A stretch of 64,000 nucleotides of DNA, taken from positions 659,015-723,014 of the forward strand of contig NZ_FQWD01000003.1 in assembly GCF_900129565.1 (NCBI RefSeq), read 5' to 3'. The first letter of the stretch is position 1. Every line of letters starts with the position of its first letter. Below the pieces are notes generated by a model. That model searched no databases, had not been told where the DNA came from, and saw only the letters and a list, made by a program, of their open reading frames with translations. Made by a program: the position numbers and the translations under genes. This DNA comes from Marisediminitalea aggregata (lineage in GTDB: Bacteria > Pseudomonadota > Gammaproteobacteria > Enterobacterales > Alteromonadaceae). Below, in pieces: positions 17,322-26,420 of this stretch.

Positions 17322-17345
17322 AAAAAGCCCCGCTTTTGCGAGGCT
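17322..17345 (-). terminator. Terminator downstream of the amidohydrolase operon
   Basis: On the minus strand an 8-bp stem with one mismatch (AGCCTCGC / GCGGGGCT, loop AAAA) runs straight into a T run. It sits about 115 bases after the end of the amidohydrolase pair. The rest of the 17099-17458 gap shows nothing else I recognise; it must hold the promoter of the c-di-GMP gene. Confidence 0.72.
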
Positions 17346-17458
17346 CTGCTTGTTAGTGATTTCACCAACAGTTTCTTTGTTAGCGCTGTTTCTGACTATG
17401 TCAGCTTCGTTATACAGGCATCTCCCAGCGACGCCACAAATCAACGCTCACCTGGCAA

Positions 17459-18736
17459 TCAGTCTAATCTGATGTACTGCGACGCTTGTGGCGTATCAGC
17501 AAATGACTGATAACGCTCCTGAAGCTTAATTTGACGAGAGGTATGTTCAATGACTTTTCCATTGATCAGCACCGTCTCTGCTGCTTCAGTGACTTCCAGC
17601 GGATCGCCGCTCCAGATAACCAGATCCGCACGAGCGCCTTTAGCCAGACTACCGATAGTCCCCTCCATCCCAAAAATACGTGCAGGATTCACGGTCAGTG
17701 CTGCCAACGCGGCCTCGTGTGACAGGCCATGACCAACCGCGTTACCAGCATGCTGTGTTGCCAGTCGGATGTTGTGTGTTTCCATGCCAATAGCAATGGT
17801 AACGCCGGCATTGTGCAATCGCGCCGCGTTGGCCAATGTAGCCCCCATCTGATCAAATCCACCAGGTAGGTTAAATTCTGGATCAATAATGACAGGAATC
17901 TTTGCGCTGGCTAGCTCATCAGCAACACGCCAGGCCTCCATACCTTTAACAAGTACAACATTCATTCCCGGATGACGCTGTTTAAATGCGATCACTTGAC
18001 GAATGTCTGCTGCGCGGTCGGCGTGGATCAGTAAAGGCACTTCACCCTTTACGACCGGTCTGAGAGCCTGTACGTCCAAACGACTGTTAATGCCGTGCCA
18101 GTCAGACGTTGGCGACAAGCTCTTCGGTGCCTCTTTCACTTCGTTGATAGCGTTTTCCAGCATTACCCACACTGCAGCTCTCGAACCACCCGCATCATCA
18201 GCGCCGGCATTACCCACATTGACTGCCACAAAGGCTTTTGGCTTCAGTACAGGCTGAGCATCGCTTGCAAGGGTAATCACCGCCCCCTGCCCGTGGAATA
18301 AATACTCGGTACGAGAAATAGTGGTCGCCGCAGATGTGACACCTTCCACCCGACTGATCGCCATTAGCGACGAATCAGGGTTCACGGCATAGCTAACATC
18401 GTAAGCCGCTCCGGTGGCAGATATTGGCAACGTGGTTACTGAGCTATCTACAGTGCCAGCCGACATCCCGACTTCCACCAAGCCAAGTTGGGTATATGCG
18501 CCAACCAAACCCGGCGTTACATATTTACCTGTGGCGTCTATCACGGTATATCCAGCCGGGACGTCTGCCCCATTGGAAACACTCACCACAGTGTTGTTGT
18601 CGATCAGAACTGTCGCAGATTCCAGTGTGCCCTGGGCTGTTCCAGTGAACACTTTGCCACCTACAACAGCAATTTTATCGGCTAACGCGGTCGCACTTAC
18701 GCAAAGAAGTGCAGCAGTTAATACAAACGTCTTCAT
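17459..18736 (-). CDS. Exported amidohydrolase-family protein with degenerate metal motif
   Basis: A 425-residue protein with a clear signal peptide (cleavage after ALA) and the composite fold of subtype amidohydrolases (start IAVVGGKVFTG, end GSLAKGARADLVIWSGDPL). The usual metal motif PGxIDxHxH is replaced by PGLVGAYTQ at residues 75-83, so Asp and both His are lost. Other possible ligands remain (IHADRA, THNIR). The gene overlaps the complete amidohydrolase upstream by 4 bases (ATGA). It may be a non-catalytic or one-metal partner of that enzyme; similar paired genes are seen in other gammaproteobacteria. Substrate unknown. Confidence 0.82.
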   Translation of the reverse strand: MKTFVLTAALLCVSATALADKIAVVGGKVFTGTAQGTLESATVLIDNNTVVSVSNGADVPAGYTVIDATGKYVTPGLVGAYTQLGLVEVGMSAGTVDSSVTTLPISATGAAYDVSYAVNPDSSLMAISRVEGVTSAATTISRTEYLFHGQGAVITLASDAQPVLKPKAFVAVNVGNAGADDAGGSRAAVWVMLENAINEVKEAPKSLSPTSDWHGINSRLDVQALRPVVKGEVPLLIHADRAADIRQVIAFKQRHPGMNVVLVKGMEAWRVADELASAKIPVIIDPEFNLPGGFDQMGATLANAARLHNAGVTIAIGMETHNIRLATQHAGNAVGHGLSHEAALAALTVNPARIFGMEGTIGSLAKGARADLVIWSGDPLEVTEAAETVLINGKVIEHTSRQIKLQERYQSFADTPQASQYIRLD

Positions 18737-20151
18737 TTACTGTCTCCTTCACCAACTTGCCCCAACTCAAAATCAGCCACTGGCCAACTCTGCGGATCGT
18801 TAAGATCATAGGCCAGACCACCGTCGATATAGACTTTTTCCGCTCTTGCGTAAGTGGAAAACGGGTTCGCAGTCCACATGACCAGGTCGGCATTTTTACC
18901 GCTTTCCAGTGAACCGGTTTTGTCGAAAATCCCCAACGATTTAGCAGGGTTTGCCGACAGCCAAATCCACGCATCTTGCTGTGGAATATCTATGCCCGCA
19001 CGACGTCCATCGGCCCAGGCCTTAGCGGCTTCCTGATTGAGTCGCTGGATCCCCAGATCGCTGTCTGAGTGTACGATGGCACAGGCGCCAGTATTGTGAA
19101 CCATGGGCACATTTTCGCGAATCCCGTCGTAGGCTTCCATTTTGAAACCCCACCAATCAGCCCACATGGCTGAACACACGTTGTTCTCAGCCAGAATGTC
19201 AGAAATTTTGTAAGCTTCTACCGCATGCTGGAACGAGTAAATCTGGTAATTAAACTCTTTCATTACATCCATCATTACCGCCATTTCGTCGGCGCGGTAG
19301 CAATGCATATGTACGCGGATGTCACCATCCAATACACCGGCCAACGTCTCTAAATTGAGATCGCGCTTGGGTGCTTTCGGGTTTTTACCTGCTTCATAAT
19401 CGGCTTCGTACTGATCCCATTTGCGCATGTAGTCTTGCGCATCGGACCAAGCCTGTCGGTACCCGGCAACGTTCCCCATTCGGGTAGACGGACCACCGCG
19501 TTTGCCATATACGCGTTTGGGGTTCTCACCACAGGCCATTTTCAAACCATAGGGAGCGTCTGGAAATTTCATTTCCTGCATGGTGCGATGAGGCACGTTT
19601 TTTAACACCACTGAACGTCCACCGAACAAATTGGCTGAGCCCGGCAGGATTTGCAGCGACGTGACACCGCCGGCAAGTGCCCGGCCAAATCCGGGATCCT
19701 GCGGCCAGACTGAGTGTTCGGCCCATACGTTTGCGGTTACGGGTTTCACAATTTCATTGCCATCAGAATGAGAATGCGTAGAGGGATTCGGGTACACACC
19801 AAGGTGGCTGTGAACGTCGATAATCCCTGGCGTAACCCATTTTCCCTGACCATCAATTGTAAGAACACCGTCTGGTACCGATAGCGTTTCACCAATTTCA
19901 ACTATCTTGCCGTCGGCAAAATACACCATCCCCTTGTCTATTTTGTTGCCAATGCCATCGAGTATCGTGACATTAGTGATCAATGTGGGTTCACCCGCCA
20001 GCGGTGTGTAGCGGCTTGGGAAGGGATTTTTATCGATACTGACTTTTGCTGCCTGTTCGGTTTTAGCGGCTTTGTCTTCAGAGCACGCCGTTAACCAAAA
20101 CGCACAGCAACACAGCATTATTATACTGAGTCGTTTATGTGTGTTATTCAT
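18733..20151 (-). CDS. Amidohydrolase-family lipoprotein
   Basis: A 472-residue imidazolonepropionase-like amidohydrolase. The N-terminus has a lipoprotein signal with lipobox LTAC (Cys at about residue 23). The metal motif is complete (PGIIDVHSHLGVYPN), and His in VHMHCYRAD and Asp in VHSDSD fit further ligand positions. It should be a periplasmic, membrane-anchored hydrolase of cyclic amides or peptides (some relatives are prolidases/dipeptidases). First gene of a two-gene operon with the degenerate paralogue. Confidence 0.85.
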   Translation of the reverse strand: MNNTHKRLSIIMLCCCAFWLTACSEDKAAKTEQAAKVSIDKNPFPSRYTPLAGEPTLITNVTILDGIGNKIDKGMVYFADGKIVEIGETLSVPDGVLTIDGQGKWVTPGIIDVHSHLGVYPNPSTHSHSDGNEIVKPVTANVWAEHSVWPQDPGFGRALAGGVTSLQILPGSANLFGGRSVVLKNVPHRTMQEMKFPDAPYGLKMACGENPKRVYGKRGGPSTRMGNVAGYRQAWSDAQDYMRKWDQYEADYEAGKNPKAPKRDLNLETLAGVLDGDIRVHMHCYRADEMAVMMDVMKEFNYQIYSFQHAVEAYKISDILAENNVCSAMWADWWGFKMEAYDGIRENVPMVHNTGACAIVHSDSDLGIQRLNQEAAKAWADGRRAGIDIPQQDAWIWLSANPAKSLGIFDKTGSLESGKNADLVMWTANPFSTYARAEKVYIDGGLAYDLNDPQSWPVADFELGQVGEGDSK

Positions 20152-20318
20152 CTTTCCTGGATCCGTTATAGTGTGTTGTTTTCACCAGTTCCCGGCACTT
20201 GTTGTTGCCGACAAATGATGGAGCCAAGCCCACAGCGCCATACCATAGGCACAGCGCTACAAACTATAACGTTAGCGAAAAGAAACTGAAGCAACAAGTT
20301 CAGCGACGACGGCTTACC

Positions 20319-21257
20319 TTAAAGATGTGCGGACTGTCGCAATACGTTTACAATCTCGTCTGCTTTTTGCAAACGACGGATATTGCTGAACAGCGTTTCT
20401 GCCTGAGGATACTGGCGTTTAAGATAGCCACACCACTGCTTAATACGGTTTGGGTAATAGCGACCTTTGTCACCAAAAATCTCATACCCGGAGTAATCAA
20501 TGAGTAATTGTGACAGGTCTTGCCACGCCATGGGCGCTTCTTCACCACGGATATGCCGCGCCAGATTGGGCATGGCCAGCGCCCCACGGCCTATCATCAG
20601 ATCATCACACCCCGATGCCTGCATACAGCGCACCGCATCGTCGTGATTCCAAATTTCACCATTGGCAATAACGGGTAAGCGGGTGACTGCTTTAATTTTC
20701 TTGATCCAATCCCAGTAAGCCGGTGGTCGATAACCCTCGGTTTTTGTTCGGGCGTGTACCACCAATTCACTGGCGCCAGCTTCATCAATAGCCACCGCAT
20801 TATCGATAGCCAGGGATTTGTCTTCATAACCGAGTCGGATTTTTGCCGTAACCGGTAAGTGCGCGGGTACCGCCTGACGAACTGCGTAAACAATATCGTG
20901 GAGCTGCTGGGTGTATTGCAACAACACCGCCCCGCCTTTGCTTTTGTTCACTGTTTTTGCCGGGCAGCCGAAATTCAGGTCAACACCCGGCGAACCCAGT
21001 TCCACGGCCGTCATTGCATTTTCAGCCAGCCATTCAGGGTGCTGTCCTAGCAGTTGAATTTTAACCGGCACCCCGCTGGGCGTTTTACAGTCGTTGTGCA
21101 GTTCAGGGCAAAGTCGGTAAAAGGTTTTATGAGGGAGCTTTTGGTCAACCACACGCACAAATTCTGTTACGCACAGATCAAACCCGCCTACACGGGTAAG
21201 CATGTCACGCATTAAATGGTCGACGACCCCTTCCATCGGGGCTAGGTACACTCTCAT
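20319..21257 (-). CDS. dusC: tRNA-dihydrouridine(16) synthase
   Basis: A 312-residue Dus-family flavoenzyme that reduces uridine in the tRNA D-loop. RVYLAPMEGVVDHLMRD, CVTEFVRVVDQKLP, the catalytic Cys in VDLNFGCPAKTVN and VIANGEIW/MIGRGAL match DusC (U16-specific) more closely than DusA or DusB. The start at 21257 (MRVYLAPMEG) agrees with E. coli DusC; an upstream ATG would add 15 unconserved residues. It stands alone, downstream of a small ORF with a MetJ-type promoter and could be read through from it. Confidence 0.93.
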   Translation of the reverse strand: MRVYLAPMEGVVDHLMRDMLTRVGGFDLCVTEFVRVVDQKLPHKTFYRLCPELHNDCKTPSGVPVKIQLLGQHPEWLAENAMTAVELGSPGVDLNFGCPAKTVNKSKGGAVLLQYTQQLHDIVYAVRQAVPAHLPVTAKIRLGYEDKSLAIDNAVAIDEAGASELVVHARTKTEGYRPPAYWDWIKKIKAVTRLPVIANGEIWNHDDAVRCMQASGCDDLMIGRGALAMPNLARHIRGEEAPMAWQDLSQLLIDYSGYEIFGDKGRYYPNRIKQWCGYLKRQYPQAETLFSNIRRLQKADEIVNVLRQSAHL

Positions 21258-21369
21258 AGTAGTCTGGGAACTCGGTGAAAAATTGGCCGCGAAGTGTAGC
21301 AAACATCACGCTGCCCAGTAAATATGTGGTGAGCTATTGGTTTTTTGAGTAGTCGTAAAGGTAAAGGAA

Positions 21370-21561
21370 TTACATGTGTTGCGGCACTGAAGCCTGTACT
21401 GCGGTAGCTTCGTGACTATGCCACAGGCACACATAGCAAGGATATTGCTTGTCCAGCGAACTGAAGAACGCCTTTTCGTCTTGTGCTTCTACACGCACAA
21501 ATCGCTGACTTATACCGTCGTAAAGTAAGGCTACAAACTGCACAACCATCCCCTCATTCAT
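21370..21561 (-). CDS. Small protein under a MetJ-type promoter, unknown function
   Basis: An ORF of up to 63 residues, unrecognised. It is preceded by a strong promoter buried in met boxes, which is the main reason to believe it. The ATG at 21561 would be only a few bases from the predicted transcription start; an in-frame GTG at 21543 has GAGGGG six bases upstream and gives 57 residues, so that start is quite possible. The C-terminal half contains CYVCLWHSH, a CxxC and HxH pairing that could bind a metal. No signal peptide or membrane helix. Translation is not proven. Confidence 0.5.
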   Translation of the reverse strand: MNEGMVVQFVALLYDGISQRFVRVEAQDEKAFFSSLDKQYPCYVCLWHSHEATAVQASVPQHM

Positions 21562-21573
21562 TTGAATAAGGGG

Positions 21574-21602
21574 ATTATACGTTTAGACGTCTAGAATTCC
21601 AA
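21574..21602 (-). promoter_or_regulatory. Sigma-70 promoter of the small ORF
   Basis: On the minus strand: -35 TTGGAA (21597-21602), 17-bp spacer, and a perfect -10 TATAAT (21574-21579). The start of transcription would fall about 21567, just before the ATG. A near-palindrome (21550-21573) lies immediately downstream and covers the start region. Confidence 0.75.
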
Positions 21603-21608
21603 ACGTCT
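21577..21608. promoter_or_regulatory. MetJ operator: four tandem met boxes
   Basis: Four contiguous 8-mers read ATACGTTT, AGACGTCT, AGAATTCC, AAACGTCT, compared with the met box consensus AGACGTCT (6, 8, 5 and 7 matches of 8). MetJ binds two or more tandem boxes as cooperating dimers. The array covers the -35 to -10 region of the promoter just described, the right place for repression by MetJ with S-adenosylmethionine. A further odd dyad (21609-21629, ATTTGTGAT / ATCGCAAAT) abuts it upstream. Confidence 0.75.
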
Positions 21609-21628
21609 ATTTGTGATTTTATCGCAAA

Positions 21629-22558
21629 TTATTGTGCATTGGTGTCAGATAGCAAATACCGCAATGCGCCACCAATCGCAGCAACCTGAGCCAAATTGCA
21701 AATCTCATCGGTTGCTGACGGACTATCCGGATATACTTCTGTGGTTGAACACATGGGCGCGTTAGTAAACCCGCCACACAAAAACAGGGCTTTCTTGTCG
21801 TAGCCGATGACGCCTTCTGAAAGCAGGGTTTCACCAATGATGCGGCCACTGTCGTCGGCCGGTGCAATATGCGTTACCTGCTTAACTTCGCGGATCATGG
21901 CTTCCTGCAAAGCAATACAGGGCTGCTGTGTATCGGCAACCAAATAAAAACCGTCCGGAATGTTCCAGGTCTTCTGCTCAATTGCGTCCCGGGCGGCCAA
22001 GGCGGGTCGAAATTCACTGTTATCGGTATCGGTGGTTTCGTGCAGATCCACGTGCAACGTGATGTCAAATGGCAATGAATTGACAAAATCCATAAGCAAC
22101 TGGGATTCAGCTGCCGGTGAATCAGATTTGAATGAACGATTAGGATCAACGGCTTTAGGATTCCAGCGGTTAATCGTTTCATAGCCCCATGGACTCACGC
22201 AGGGCACGATAACGAAATTGACCTTGCCGTTATAAGCCGCACTGTATTCGTTAGCGAATAATATAGCGCCCTGTACACCACTGGTTTCGTAACCATGCAC
22301 ACCACCGGTAATTAGAACCCACGGTGCGCCATCAGTGGGACTTTTAGACAGCAAGGCATACAATGGATACCGCTCGGTATCGTAGGGTAACGCGCCATAT
22401 TGAACCCGGGTCAACGTTTCCGGCAATGCCGTTAACTTTGTCAGCACTTCCTCTGCGTAACTGCGTTTGACAGACTGAAGTTCAAGCCACTGGCGTTTTT
22501 CATTCTCACCCCATGGCGTTCCGGGCGTACCAATTGGATACATAGTCACCTTCATCAT
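21629..22558 (-). CDS. M14 family zinc carboxypeptidase-like protein
   Basis: A 309-residue M14-family metallopeptidase of the cytoplasmic type (no signal peptide), related to the AstE/MpaA side of the family. Zinc ligands are visible as HxxE in GGVHGYETSG and His in HVDLHETTD; the catalytic Glu is likely that in TTEVYPDS. The substrate could be a peptide or an N-acyl amino acid. It lies immediately upstream of the met-box promoter on the same strand, but its own promoter is farther up, so it is not necessarily part of that unit. Confidence 0.82.
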   Translation of the reverse strand: MMKVTMYPIGTPGTPWGENEKRQWLELQSVKRSYAEEVLTKLTALPETLTRVQYGALPYDTERYPLYALLSKSPTDGAPWVLITGGVHGYETSGVQGAILFANEYSAAYNGKVNFVIVPCVSPWGYETINRWNPKAVDPNRSFKSDSPAAESQLLMDFVNSLPFDITLHVDLHETTDTDNSEFRPALAARDAIEQKTWNIPDGFYLVADTQQPCIALQEAMIREVKQVTHIAPADDSGRIIGETLLSEGVIGYDKKALFLCGGFTNAPMCSTTEVYPDSPSATDEICNLAQVAAIGGALRYLLSDTNAQ

Positions 22559-22730
22559 TTTATTGAATTAAAAAATAGACTGTAGCTTAGCATAAACGGG
22601 ATCAGGCATTCAGTAAGCACCTGAATTTGTTCAGACTCCACTGCCCTATCAACTTGCCACCCTGAACAATTATTGTGCAACATGCGCTGTCTGTAGAGTT
22701 AATTTACTAACCATTTCAATAAGTAACGTT

Positions 22731-22844
22731 ATGGCTCAGGTATTGCTTCGGGGATTACTAACTACCAATGGTACTAAACTGGCGCTGCTTAGCTGCACCA
22801 CGACATTGATTTGCACAACGACGTGCCCTTTGGCGATCACCTGA
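22731..22844 (+). CDS. Candidate Thr-rich leader peptide ahead of the globin gene
   Basis: A 37-codon ORF with ten Thr codons, six of them in two runs of three near the end (TTTLICTTT), plus many Leu codons. Its stop codon lies in the loop of a rho-independent terminator. This is the architecture of amino-acid biosynthesis attenuators such as thrL. No good Shine-Dalgarno sequence is seen before the ATG and no thr gene follows, so the function is open. The rest of the 22559-22900 gap shows nothing I recognise. Confidence 0.4.
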   Translation: MAQVLLRGLLTTNGTKLALLSCTTTLICTTTCPLAIT

Positions 22845-22862
22845 TAGCCAAGGGGCATTTTT
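22824..22862 (+). terminator. Terminator/attenuator upstream of the globin gene
   Basis: An 11-bp stem with one G-U pair (TGCCCTTTGGC / GCCAAGGGGCA) and a 12-base loop is followed by TTTTTG. It is about 40 bases before the globin start and would stop transcription coming from upstream, either ending a small RNA or attenuating the globin gene. Confidence 0.75.
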
Positions 22863-22900
22863 GTTTAAAAAACGTGATACCGACAATAACGAGGCTTATT

Positions 22901-23317
22901 ATGGACGCGAAAACAATTTCACTGGTTCAATCTACCTTTCAGCAAGTCGTACCTATAGCAGGGACCGCTGCATCCTTGTTTTACACCAAACTGTTTGAAC
23001 TTGATCCGTCGCTTAGACCCCTGTTTAAATCTGACATCACGGAACAAGGCAAAAAACTGATGCAAATGATTGGCGTAGCAGTGAATGGTCTGAACAATCT
23101 CGATGCGCTAGTTCCGGCCGTAGAGCAACTTGGTGCACGCCATGTCGGTTACGGCGTGCAGGACAGTCACTACGATACGGTGGGGACTGCCCTGCTATGG
23201 ACGCTGAATAAAGGGCTGGCCGAAGACTTCACACCGGAAGTAGAAGCCGCCTGGACAGAAGTCTACACCCTGCTGGCAGGCGTCATGAAAGAAGCCTCAA
23301 AAACGCAGGTTGCCTGA
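22901..23317 (+). CDS. Single-domain globin (bacterial haemoglobin)
   Basis: A 138-residue globin similar to Vitreoscilla haemoglobin and the globin part of flavohaemoglobins, but without a reductase domain. The proximal His is in LGARHVGYGV; the CD1 Phe is in LRPLF; a Tyr in SLFYTKLF is at the B10 position, typical of oxygen- or NO-handling globins. The ATG at 22901, with GAGG upstream, is preferred to an upstream in-frame ATG because the globin A helix begins there. The terminator just upstream implies control of transcription into the gene. Confidence 0.9.
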   Translation: MDAKTISLVQSTFQQVVPIAGTAASLFYTKLFELDPSLRPLFKSDITEQGKKLMQMIGVAVNGLNNLDALVPAVEQLGARHVGYGVQDSHYDTVGTALLWTLNKGLAEDFTPEVEAAWTEVYTLLAGVMKEASKTQVA

Positions 23318-23343
23318 TAGCTCAACCCTTACAAATAAACAAC

Positions 23344-23376
23344 CACTCGGATGTGCTGCTTGTCATGATCCGAGTG
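23344..23376. terminator. Hairpin between globin and mannonate dehydratase genes
   Basis: A perfect 9-bp inverted repeat (CACTCGGAT / ATCCGAGTG) with a 15-base loop lies between the two convergent genes. There is no T tract, so termination is only suggested by position. Confidence 0.4.
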
Positions 23377-23380
23377 CTAA

Positions 23381-24589
23381 TTACCAATGCCAAAGAGTAC
23401 CGTCTTCAAGCCGGTTAACCGGCAAACATGCACGTTTGTACGGGTACTTTTTGGCAAGTTCTTCGTCTATATCGACACCATGCCCTGGCGTTTCTCCCGG
23501 AGTGAAGTAACCGTCATCAAACTTATAGCTGACACTGAACACCGATTCCATCAATTCACTGTGTGGCATGTGCTCCTGAATACCGAAATTCGGCACCCAG
23601 TAATCAAAATGCAGCGCGGCCCCCATACAAACTGGCGACAAGTCCGTCGCGCCGTGGCATCCCATTCGAATGTGGTACAAACTGGCCAGATCGGCAATAC
23701 GGCGTAACTGCGTGATCCCGCCGGCATGTACAACAGTGGAGCGGATGTAATCAATCCACTGATTCTGTATTAACGCCTGACAGTCGTGAATAGAATTAAA
23801 CACCTCTCCTACCGCAATGGGCGTCGTCGTGTGTTCACGGATCAGCTTAAAGCCTTGCTGGTTCTCGGCCGCTACCGGATCTTCCATCCAGAACAGGTGA
23901 TAAGGTTCCAGCGACTTACCCAGACGTGCCGCTTCAATAGGACTTAAACGGTGATGCACATCGTGAAGGAGATGTATATCGTCACCGTATTGTTCACGCA
24001 CCGCGGCAAACAACTTCGGCGCAAAGTTCAGGTATTTCTCAGTCGACCATACCGATTCCGTTGGTAGGTCTGCATCGGCCGGCTCGTACTTCTGGCCTTC
24101 TTTCGCCACCCCGTAAGTGCTTTTTACACCGGGAATACCCGATTGAACACGTATCGCTTTGTAACCGTCCTCAATGGCTTTACCTACGGCGTCCAGTGTT
24201 GCCGGAATATCAGCGCCATTCGCGTGGGTGTATACCATGATTTTATCCCGACTTCGGCCGCCCAGTAACTGGTACAATGGCAAACCCGCTACCTTAGCCT
24301 TTATATCCCATAACGCCGTGTCTACCGCTGCAATAGCAGTCATCCCCACGGGTCCACGTCGCCAGTAAGCGCCGCGATAGAAAAATTGCCAGATATCTTC
24401 AATACGGTGAGGATCTTTCCCTATTAAAGCTGGGGCAATATAGTCTTCCAGGTAACTCACCACGCTTTTTTCCCGGCCGTTGAGTGTAGCATCACCGATG
24501 CCATAGATACCTTCGTCGGTGACTATTTTAAGTGTCACGAAATTGCGTCCCGGTGAACAAACGATGACTTTAACGTCGCGGATTTTCAT
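23381..24589 (-). CDS. manD: D-mannonate dehydratase, enolase superfamily
   Basis: A 402-residue member of the mandelate racemase/ManD subgroup of the enolase superfamily. Metal ligands Asp-210, Glu-236 and Glu-262, the acid-base His-212 (LLHDVHHRL), and the partner residues Arg-147 and Tyr-159 fall at the positions known from characterised ManD proteins, and the length is the same. It dehydrates D-mannonate to 2-keto-3-deoxygluconate in uronate catabolism. It follows the TRAP transporter genes on the same strand, 14 bases after the last one, so uptake and use of a hexonate or uronate are probably coupled. Confidence 0.9.
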   Translation of the reverse strand: MKIRDVKVIVCSPGRNFVTLKIVTDEGIYGIGDATLNGREKSVVSYLEDYIAPALIGKDPHRIEDIWQFFYRGAYWRRGPVGMTAIAAVDTALWDIKAKVAGLPLYQLLGGRSRDKIMVYTHANGADIPATLDAVGKAIEDGYKAIRVQSGIPGVKSTYGVAKEGQKYEPADADLPTESVWSTEKYLNFAPKLFAAVREQYGDDIHLLHDVHHRLSPIEAARLGKSLEPYHLFWMEDPVAAENQQGFKLIREHTTTPIAVGEVFNSIHDCQALIQNQWIDYIRSTVVHAGGITQLRRIADLASLYHIRMGCHGATDLSPVCMGAALHFDYWVPNFGIQEHMPHSELMESVFSVSYKFDDGYFTPGETPGHGVDIDEELAKKYPYKRACLPVNRLEDGTLWHW

Positions 24590-24603
24590 GATTATGGCTC
24601 CCG

Positions 24604-25875
24604 TCAGAATAAGAGTTCGGGTATAAACAAAACAAGTGGCGGATACAGTGCCAGCACGACAACCAGTGCCAGTACCGCTATAAACAATGGCACAGCAGCC
24701 TTAACATAGTCAGTGGTGGAACAACGAAGGATATTACACACTGCGTACATTGCTATTCCAACTGGCGGCGTGGTGCCCCCCAATGTCACCATTATCAACA
24801 TCAGTATGCCGAAATGGACTGGGTCAACACCGACAGACTGCATGAGTGGTACCAATATCGGCGTAAGCAACAATACGGTAATGGTGCCTTCCATCACCAC
24901 ACCTACTACGAGCAAGATAGCCAATGCCATAAGCAAAATGAGTTGAGGCTGCTCAGTAACTTGCGTCACCGCGAGAGTAAGTGAAACAGGTAGTTGTTCA
25001 TAAGCAATAGCATACCCTACCACGCCGGATGCCAGGATAATTAGCATGATCATGCCGATGTCACTGACACTTTCAGACAACGACGTTGTGATATCAGACA
25101 GTGTCAGTTCCCGGTATGCGAACCGACCTACAACACAAGCGTAAAGTACCGCAAACGCGCCCGCTTCAGAGGGGGTAAAAATTCCAAACCGAATAGTAAC
25201 GATCAGTAAGACAGGAAACAGCAGTGCCCATTTGCTTTGATTTATCGCCTCCAGGATCTGCTTAAATGAAGGCGGATTAGCCTGTGTTGGCGCAAACCCT
25301 TTTTTCCTGGCCTGAAGATACACCACCAGCATTAAAACCAGTGTAAGCAACAGTCCGGGAATGAGCCCGGCCAAAAACAATTTACCAATCGACACGTTGC
25401 CCATGTACCCATATAAAATCAGACCGATACTGGGGGGAATACAGGCAGTGATCAGAGCACTTACAGTAATGGTTGCGGCACTGAACCCTTTACTCAGCCC
25501 TGATGCCTGCATAGGCTCTCCGAGGATTCGGGCCTGCATTGCCGCGTCTGCAATTGCCGAACCAGACACACCGCCCATTAATGCGCTGAGCACAATGGTC
25601 ACGTGGGCGAGTCCTCCGCTTATCCAGGCAACCAGCAAATTCGAAACATGAATTAACCGTTTAGTAATGCCTGAGCAGTTCATCACATGCCCGGCCAGAA
25701 TGAAAAACGGGACGGCCAATAAGGGGAAGCTCTGGCTCGCCGCTACCATGCGCTGTACCGCAACCGCTGTTGGTAATTCCGGGTTCTGAGCAAAGTACAC
25801 CATTCCACTGGCAATCAATGTAAATGCCAGCGGCAGGCCGAGCAACAGCAATATGAGGAACACCACACCACTCAT
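24604..25875 (-). CDS. dctM: TRAP transporter large permease (DctM)
   Basis: A 423-residue integral membrane protein with about 12 hydrophobic segments and the DctM pattern ([18 protein letters not shown] at the start, [28 protein letters not shown] near the end). It forms the channel part of a sodium-driven TRAP importer. It overlaps the small permease gene by 4 bases. In this operon it probably imports a sugar acid for the mannonate dehydratase. Confidence 0.93.
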   Translation of the reverse strand: MSGVVFLILLLLGLPLAFTLIASGMVYFAQNPELPTAVAVQRMVAASQSFPLLAVPFFILAGHVMNCSGITKRLIHVSNLLVAWISGGLAHVTIVLSALMGGVSGSAIADAAMQARILGEPMQASGLSKGFSAATITVSALITACIPPSIGLILYGYMGNVSIGKLFLAGLIPGLLLTLVLMLVVYLQARKKGFAPTQANPPSFKQILEAINQSKWALLFPVLLIVTIRFGIFTPSEAGAFAVLYACVVGRFAYRELTLSDITTSLSESVSDIGMIMLIILASGVVGYAIAYEQLPVSLTLAVTQVTEQPQLILLMALAILLVVGVVMEGTITVLLLTPILVPLMQSVGVDPVHFGILMLIMVTLGGTTPPVGIAMYAVCNILRCSTTDYVKAAVPLFIAVLALVVVLALYPPLVLFIPELLF

Positions 25876-26420
25876 GAAAGCGACTCCTTCGCTAATTTAT
25901 CAGAATGATGCGTGTCAGGCGTCAATACGCTTGCTAAAAACGCTGGCGGATTCTGCAAGGTATCACCCGGTTTACGCAAACAATGAAACACCCTGACACT
26001 TTGCTGTAGAAGTGTTACGAGCATGAGTACTGCACCTGCAGGTAACGCGGCGGTTACCCACGCATAAGGAATAACAGTGCTACCCAGAGTTCTGGCGGGA
26101 TTTATTCCGACTAACTGAAAACCGAAAACTGCTACAACCAACATGCAGCTCATGCTTATCAGGTTTAGCGCCAAAGTCAGCCGCAAACGATTAATCAGGC
26201 GCAAGCGATTCATCAGAATATCCAGCCTGGCGTGACTTCCTTGCCGAAGTGCCTGGTTAGCTGCAATGACAGACAACCAGGCAAATAACAGCTGTGCGAT
26301 GTCCACAGACCATATGATCGGATACCCTGCAGTGCGCAGTATTGCCGCTAATAATACCAGCAACACAATAGCGCCCAGCAACATTACCGCGATACCGCGT
26401 TCAATTTGAGCCCACATCAA
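25872..26420 (-). CDS. dctQ: TRAP transporter small permease (DctQ)
   Basis: A 182-residue protein with four TM helices, the conserved DctQ segment LLFAWLSVIAANQALRQGSHARLD, and a hydrophilic C-terminal tail. It pairs with the large permease. Overlaps both neighbours by 4 bases, so the three transporter genes are translationally coupled. Confidence 0.92.
   Translation of the reverse strand: MMWAQIERGIAVMLLGAIVLLVLLAAILRTAGYPIIWSVDIAQLLFAWLSVIAANQALRQGSHARLDILMNRLRLINRLRLTLALNLISMSCMLVVAVFGFQLVGINPARTLGSTVIPYAWVTAALPAGAVLMLVTLLQQSVRVFHCLRKPGDTLQNPPAFLASVLTPDTHHSDKLAKESLS

Noticed and set aside
22807..22819. FNR-like site ahead of the globin gene (TTGATTTGCACAA)
   Set aside because: Only the left half matches well, and it lies inside the Thr-rich ORF upstream of a terminator, a poor place to activate the globin gene.
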